DNA of 9,220 bases from Clostridia bacterium (lineage in GTDB: Bacteria; Bacillota; Clostridia; Oscillospirales; Acutalibacteraceae). Made by a program: the position numbers and the translations under genes. The notes beneath the pieces are model-generated. The model saw only the letters and a program-made list of their open reading frames with translations, made no database searches and was not told the DNA's origin. Shown one piece after another: positions 4,550 to 9,220 of this stretch; the first letter of the stretch is position 1, and every line of letters starts with the position of its first letter. The stretch lies in contig JAGBSR010000204.1 of the NCBI GenBank assembly GCA_017631745.1, forward strand, positions 1-9,220, written 5' to 3'.

Positions 4550-6922
4550 ATGAAAGAGCTATTTCAGAAACTCACAAGAGATATATACAAAAACAGAGTC
4601 AAAAGACGCACTGATAAAAGCTTTATAAAAAGAGCTACATCGGCAATGTGCTGTCTTGTGGCTCTTATTCTCATTTTTAACTTGGGAAGCATAGGTAGCA
4701 TAATGATATTCAAAGGCGAGGAATACAGTGAAATTGCTGCCGATAATCAGCTTTCAGACACAGTTCTCGACCCTATCAGAGGCACAATTTACGACAGAAA
4801 TATGACTCCTCTTGCTGTGAGTACTGCGGCGTGGATACTCAGCGTAAACCCCTCTGAAATCAAGAAGAAGTTTTCTTCAAGACCCGAACATCTTGAGGAT
4901 TTCTATGAGTACCTTGCCACTAATCTTTCAAAGATTCTTTCTGTTGATAAGGCAGAAACAATGGAAAAGCTCAAAAAAGAGGGCTCACTTTATCAGGTGA
5001 TAAAAAAGAATGTCAGCGGCTCAGAGCGAATTGCAATGCAGGAGTTTTTCGCTGAAAAATATGTCTATGAATATCAGGCAACAGAGAGAAAGTTCTTTTT
5101 CTTTGAGTCTGTTGTTACTAAAAAAGGCAAGGTGAACGCGGCAAACTTCTTCGATTACGAGAGCAACTCAAACCGCGAATATGCCAAAGGCAACTTTGCT
5201 TCAACGGTTATCGGTGTTGTCAATGCGGATAACAAGGGCGAAACAGGCATTGAAGCTTATTATGACGAGGAGCTTCAGGGTGAAAGCGGAAGAATTTTAA
5301 CTGCTACCGACGTTGCGGGCCGAGTGCTTGATACATCCTACGAGGCTTATTATGATGCTGTTGAAGGTAACGGCGTTGTGCTGACTATTGACTTTGAAAT
5401 TCAGAGCTACCTTGAAAATGCCCTCAATCAGGCTTACGACAGTCTGGATTGCGACGGCGTATACGGTATTGTAATGGATGTCGATACAGGTGCAATTCTC
5501 GCTCTTTCAGATAAGCCCGACTTTGACCTCAATAATCCCCGAGTTCTCGACGACAATGTGAATACCGATACTCTTAAGGAATTTGAAAAGGGTACTGTTG
5601 AATATTCCACAGAATACAGCCGACTCCTTTATGATCAGTGGAGCAGCTTCTGTGTTACCAATAACTATGAGCCAGGCTCGAGCTTTAAGATTTTCTGCGC
5701 TGCCGCAGCTCTTGAAGAAGACATAGTAGATAATATTGACAGTAAAATTTACAACTGCACAAGCCACACATCTGTTGCAGATATAACCTATCACTGTGCT
5801 AACTATAAGGCACACGGCTCACAGTCTCTCACTCAGGGTCTGATGAATTCTTGCAATACATTTTTCATCACTCTCGGTCAGAAGCTGGGCATAGAAAAAT
5901 ATTACAAATACTTTGAGGCTTTCGGTTTTACAGAGAGAACAGGCATCGACCTTGCCAATGAAGCATACAGCGTAGTGCATAAGAAAGACAAAATGTCAAA
6001 GGTTGACCTTGCAAGTACCTCCTTCGGTCAGGGCTTCAGAATCAGCCCCATACAGCTTATTACTGCCACATGCGCCATTGCCAACGGCGGTGACCTTATG
6101 GTGCCTTATCTTGTGGGCAGTATAGTTGACAGCGAGGGCAATATTATAAACGAAACAGAGCCTACGGTAAAAAGAAAGGTAATATCCGAGGATACTGCTG
6201 AAAAGGTAGCTCAGATGATGACTGCCGTTGTTGATGACGGTACCGGCCGTAACGCTAAAATCAATGGCTATGCAGTTGCAGGTAAGACAGCTTCCGCTCA
6301 GAAGCTTGACGACAATGCAGACAGAGAAGTGTATGTTGCATCTTTCGTCTGCTTTGCTCCCGCTGATGACCCCGAGGTTGCAATTCTCGTCGGTGTTGAT
6401 AATACTCACGACGGCTACCGAAGCGGTGGCGCTGTTGCTGCACCTATTGCAAAGCAGGTTATGGAGCCCACTCTCGAATATCTCAGTGTTGAGAGAAAAT
6501 ACACAGCAGAAGAGCTCAGCAAAATTTCAAAATCCACACCCGACCTTATAGGCAAAACTGTAAGCGCAGCCAAGAGCCTTGCAAGCAATCAGGGCCTGAA
6601 GGTGAAGATAGTAGGCGAGGGCGACACTGTTATTTCTCAGATGCCTGCAGCCACACAGACAATTCCTCAGGGCGGTGTAATTGTACTTTATACAGAAAAA
6701 GATTCAGGCAGTGCAAAGACGAAAGTACCCGACTTCACAGGCCTTACAGTAAGTCAGGTAAATTCACTTGCAGGCGAATATTGCCTTAACATAGTCTTCT
6801 CAGGCCCTACAAATGAGGCAGGAGTCAAGGCATATGCCCAGAGCGTTGCAAAGGGCGCAAAGGTCGACATGGGCTCAAGTGTTACCGTAACCTTTAAATC
6901 AGATAATATTATAATGGATTAA
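4550..6922 (+). CDS. Class B penicillin-binding protein with two PASTA domains (FtsI/PBP2B/SpoVD type)
   Basis: This membrane-anchored DD-transpeptidase cross-links peptidoglycan, most likely at the division septum. It has 790 residues from the ATG chosen. A basic cytoplasmic tail is followed by one transmembrane helix (about 30-53). The PBP dimerisation/pedestal domain begins at DPIRGTIYDRN and runs to about residue 280. The transpeptidase domain carries the nucleophile motif SSFK (Ser377-Lys380, TCG at 5678) and SCN (434-436). The third motif reads KTAS (Lys579 at 6284) instead of the nearly universal KTGT. Two PASTA repeats close the protein (about 661-719 and 725-785). An unusual FFFF-containing insertion-like stretch sits in the pedestal (about 180-205). 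Bacillus subtilis has pbpB and spoVD side by side here; this window has only one such gene. I leave the symbol empty because FtsI, PbpB and SpoVD cannot be separated by sight. Confidence 0.95.
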   Translation: MKELFQKLTRDIYKNRVKRRTDKSFIKRATSAMCCLVALILIFNLGSIGSIMIFKGEEYSEIAADNQLSDTVLDPIRGTIYDRNMTPLAVSTAAWILSVNPSEIKKKFSSRPEHLEDFYEYLATNLSKILSVDKAETMEKLKKEGSLYQVIKKNVSGSERIAMQEFFAEKYVYEYQATERKFFFFESVVTKKGKVNAANFFDYESNSNREYAKGNFASTVIGVVNADNKGETGIEAYYDEELQGESGRILTATDVAGRVLDTSYEAYYDAVEGNGVVLTIDFEIQSYLENALNQAYDSLDCDGVYGIVMDVDTGAILALSDKPDFDLNNPRVLDDNVNTDTLKEFEKGTVEYSTEYSRLLYDQWSSFCVTNNYEPGSSFKIFCAAAALEEDIVDNIDSKIYNCTSHTSVADITYHCANYKAHGSQSLTQGLMNSCNTFFITLGQKLGIEKYYKYFEAFGFTERTGIDLANEAYSVVHKKDKMSKVDLASTSFGQGFRISPIQLITATCAIANGGDLMVPYLVGSIVDSEGNIINETEPTVKRKVISEDTAEKVAQMMTAVVDDGTGRNAKINGYAVAGKTASAQKLDDNADREVYVASFVCFAPADDPEVAILVGVDNTHDGYRSGGAVAAPIAKQVMEPTLEYLSVERKYTAEELSKISKSTPDLIGKTVSAAKSLASNQGLKVKIVGEGDTVISQMPAATQTIPQGGVIVLYTEKDSGSAKTKVPDFTGLTVSQVNSLAGEYCLNIVFSGPTNEAGVKAYAQSVAKGAKVDMGSSVTVTFKSDNIIMD

Positions 6923-6935
6923 TCCGGAGGATAAT

Positions 6936-8351
6936 ATGTTAGTTTCTCAGCTTTTTGATTGTGCTGATTTCAGCCGGGAAATTAAAGACAAGGAAATAAA
7001 AAACATCACCGACAACTCTCTTTATTGCAGTGAGGGTAGTGTATTCATCTGCCGAAATTCAGGTGAGAAGTATGTTAAAGAGGCCCTTGATAAGGGTGCA
7101 GTCCTTGTTGTTGCAGAAAAAAAGCTGTGCGAAAACTGCTATGTTACCGACGATGTTGCAGGTGAGTACGCCCGACTGTCTGCTGAGTTTTTCGGCAACA
7201 GCCACAAACGCCTGAGACTCATCGCCGTTACGGGTACCAACGGAAAAACCACCACCGCCAATATGCTTTACACTATTCTTACTCTCAGCGGTAAAAAGTG
7301 CGGACTTATAGGTACAGTGAAAAGTAATATCTGCGGTGAAGAGAACGAAAGCGCACTTTCCACACCCGACCCCTATGAGATGCACGGAATGTTCAGCAGA
7401 CTCTGCCAATGGGGAGCTGAATACTGTATTATTGAGGCTTCCTCTCAGGGTATAAGTGAGGGCAGACTTGCAGGACTTGAGTTTTATCTCACAGTGCTGA
7501 CGAATATATCTCAGGACCACCTGGATTATCACGGTACAATGGAAAATTATATTGAGAGCAAAAAGTCTATCTTTGCTCTTTCTGAGAAGTCGATTATCAA
7601 TGCAGACGATGAAAAGTCTCAGGAATTTATCGGCAACAGTAAGGGAAAGGTAATAACATACTCCCTTAGTAAAAACGAAGCCGATTATATAGCAAAAAGC
7701 ATCAAATTAAGAGAAGACGGCAGTGACTATGCAGTTATCGCCGATTATGCAATCCACAGAATAAAGCTCAATGTACCGGGTGAATTCAATATAATGAATT
7801 CTCTTGCGGCAGTAGCGGCTGGCGTTGAGTGTGATGTCAGCCTCGAATTCTGTGCCTATGCTCTGAAAAACTTTTCGGGCGTAAAGGGAAGAATGGAAAT
7901 CGTTGATACATCGGCAGAGTACAAGGTGATAATCGACTATGCTCACACTCCCGATGCTATGAAAAAGGTTCTTCTTTGCCTTAACAGCTTTCCGCATAAC
8001 CGAATTATTACAGTTTTCGGTTGCGGGGGCGAAAGAGACAAAGACAAGCGCGCACAGATGGGCGATGTGGCTCTGCAGCTGAGTGACATTGTAATAGTCA
8101 CAAGCGATAACCCGAGAGGCGAGGATCCGACTGTAATTATCGACGACATACTTTCGGGAATGAAAAAAAGTAAAAAAAGCATATATATTCACGAAAACCG
8201 ACGAAAAGCTATAGAATATGCCTTGAAAATAGCAGAAAAGAATGATATTATTCTTTTGGCAGGAAAAGGTCACGAGACTTATCAGCTTATCGGAGAAGAC
8301 AAAATTCCTATGGATGAAAGGCAGATTGTCCGTGAATTTTTAAGTAAATAA
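6936..8351 (+). CDS. murE: UDP-N-acetylmuramoyl-L-alanyl-D-glutamate--2,6-diaminopimelate ligase
   Basis: MurE is the cytoplasmic ATP-dependent ligase that adds the third residue of the peptidoglycan stem peptide. At 471 residues it is of normal size. The ATP-binding loop TGTNGKTT is at residues 99-106, followed by the central Mur-ligase blocks (EASSQGISEGR, NISQDHLDYHGTMENY) and a Lys in ESKKSIF that fits the carbamylated lysine position. The C-terminal domain has the DNPR motif (391-394, within SDNPRGEDP), which marks specificity for meso-diaminopimelate rather than lysine, and GKGHETYQ near the end. A strong GGAGG (6925-6929) precedes the ATG, 13 bases after the PBP stop. The substrate call is family knowledge applied to a visible motif. 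This gene and mraY supply precursor for the septal transpeptidase upstream. Confidence 0.97.
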   Translation: MLVSQLFDCADFSREIKDKEIKNITDNSLYCSEGSVFICRNSGEKYVKEALDKGAVLVVAEKKLCENCYVTDDVAGEYARLSAEFFGNSHKRLRLIAVTGTNGKTTTANMLYTILTLSGKKCGLIGTVKSNICGEENESALSTPDPYEMHGMFSRLCQWGAEYCIIEASSQGISEGRLAGLEFYLTVLTNISQDHLDYHGTMENYIESKKSIFALSEKSIINADDEKSQEFIGNSKGKVITYSLSKNEADYIAKSIKLREDGSDYAVIADYAIHRIKLNVPGEFNIMNSLAAVAAGVECDVSLEFCAYALKNFSGVKGRMEIVDTSAEYKVIIDYAHTPDAMKKVLLCLNSFPHNRIITVFGCGGERDKDKRAQMGDVALQLSDIVIVTSDNPRGEDPTVIIDDILSGMKKSKKSIYIHENRRKAIEYALKIAEKNDIILLAGKGHETYQLIGEDKIPMDERQIVREFLSK

Positions 8352-8384
8352 ACTGTATTAATATAAAAGAAGGGAATGTTTCAA

Positions 8385-9220
8385 ATGAACATCACATTAG
8401 CTCTTATCATCTCTTTTGCCGTATCAATTGTTGTTACAGCGGCTCTCGGTTATGTACTCATCCCCGTGCTTCACAAGCTCAAGTTCGGTCAGAATATCTT
8501 AACCGATATAGGTCCTGCATGGCACGCTAAAAAGCAGGGTACTCCCACTATGGGCGGTATAATGTTTATCATCGGCATTATCTTTACAACAGTTCTTACA
8601 ATTCTCATCTGTATCGGTGCAGGTCTCAACCCCTTCAGCGAAATGGCTGAGCTTAAAAATCAGCAGATTACACGCCTTGTTTCAGGTATTCTTATGGCTT
8701 TCTGCTTTGCACTTGTAGGCTTTGCTGACGACTATATCAAGGTTGTTAAAAAGAGAAACCTCGGTCTTACAGAAATTCAGAAGACTATTCCTCAGGTGCT
8801 TATTATTGCCGCTTATCTCGGCGGACTTATCCTTTCAAAGAGCACATCAATGTTTATTCCTTTCTACGGCAAGGTTGCTCTTGACAGCGTACCCGGCATC
8901 ATCTTCTTTGTAATTTTCGGTGTATGTGTAATTTACGGCTGCATCAATGCTGTTAACTTCACAGACGGTATCGACGGGCTTTGCGGCGGTGTAACAATTC
9001 CCGTAGGTGCTGCTTTTGCAGTAATCGGCATCATTATGCACACAACCTCAGTCGGTATCCTCGGCGCGGCACTATGCGGCGGCTGTATCGGCTACTACAT
9101 CTGGAACCACTATCCTGCAAAGGTTATGATGGGTGATACAGGCTCAATGTTCCTCGGCGGTATCATTGTAGCTCTCGCTTATGCAATTGAGTGTCCTCTC
9201 ATTCTTCTTCCTATCGGTAT
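8385..9220 (+). CDS. mraY: Phospho-N-acetylmuramoyl-pentapeptide-transferase (3'-truncated by window end)
   Basis: MraY is the integral membrane enzyme that transfers phospho-MurNAc-pentapeptide to undecaprenyl phosphate, giving lipid I. The frame is open from ATG 8385 to the window end: 278 residues are visible of about 320, so the final part with the HHH motif lies outside. Visible signatures are QGTPTMGG near the N-terminus, the catalytic Asp pair in FADDYIK (Asp115-Asp116), NFTDGIDGL (191-199; Asp194 and Asp197) and MGDTGSMFLGG (Asp251). Many strongly hydrophobic segments match a multipass protein of about ten helices. AGAAGGG (8368-8374) lies 10 bases before this ATG. An in-frame ATG at 8376 is too close to that site. 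The gap from murE is 33 bases with no terminator, so it is cotranscribed. Confidence 0.97.
   Translation, partial: MNITLALIISFAVSIVVTAALGYVLIPVLHKLKFGQNILTDIGPAWHAKKQGTPTMGGIMFIIGIIFTTVLTILICIGAGLNPFSEMAELKNQQITRLVSGILMAFCFALVGFADDYIKVVKKRNLGLTEIQKTIPQVLIIAAYLGGLILSKSTSMFIPFYGKVALDSVPGIIFFVIFGVCVIYGCINAVNFTDGIDGLCGGVTIPVGAAFAVIGIIMHTTSVGILGAALCGGCIGYYIWNHYPAKVMMGDTGSMFLGGIIVALAYAIECPLILLPIG

Noticed and set aside
5507..8273. Minus-strand frames opposite the PBP and murE (for example 5996-6409, 7059-7532 and 7707-8273)
   Set aside because: They are shadows of well-supported + strand genes, with Cys/Ser/Val-rich composition typical of reverse-frame translation and no domain signal.
8722..9041. 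Small frames at 8722-8913 (+) and 8847-9041 (-)
   Set aside because: They lie inside mraY, whose frame is open to the window end and carries all expected catalytic motifs.

Overview
The window is chromosomal DNA from a low- to mid-GC Gram-positive bacterium. It most resembles an anaerobic gut member of the Clostridia, in the Oscillospiraceae/Ruminococcaceae direction. This rests on the gene order of the division and cell wall (dcw) cluster, PASTA domains on the division transpeptidase, strong Shine-Dalgarno sites, a near-consensus sigma-A promoter and a meso-diaminopimelate-type MurE. The genus is an inference. All supported genes are on the + strand.

Region 1 (1-2099) is the 3' three quarters of polA, DNA polymerase I. 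Its start lies upstream of the window. The polymerase motifs are intact, but the 3'-5' exonuclease-like domain lacks its catalytic acidic residues. Region 2 (2100-2520) is non-coding. It holds a pair of roughly 35-bp imperfect inverted repeats enclosing about 170 bp (a possible MITE-like element starting 4 bases after the polA stop), then a strong intrinsic terminator, a near-consensus promoter and a 5' leader with repeated TGGTG/AAAGTG boxes that fit MraZ autoregulation.

Region 3 (2521-9220) is the dcw operon: mraZ, rsmH, an ftsL-like gene, a PASTA-containing class B penicillin-binding protein, murE and mraY (cut by the window end). Spacing is tight (5 to 112 bases) and I found no convincing internal promoter or terminator, so one transcript from the promoter at 2391-2419 is likely. 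MraZ represses the cluster. RsmH methylates 16S rRNA. FtsL and the PBP belong to the divisome that builds septal peptidoglycan. MurE adds the third stem-peptide residue and MraY makes lipid I.

This is mostly a conventional housekeeping region, and I do not see a new multi-gene system. The points most worth a second look are the inverted-repeat element between polA and mraZ, a KTA in place of the nearly invariant KTG motif in the PBP, and the phased boxes in the mraZ leader.
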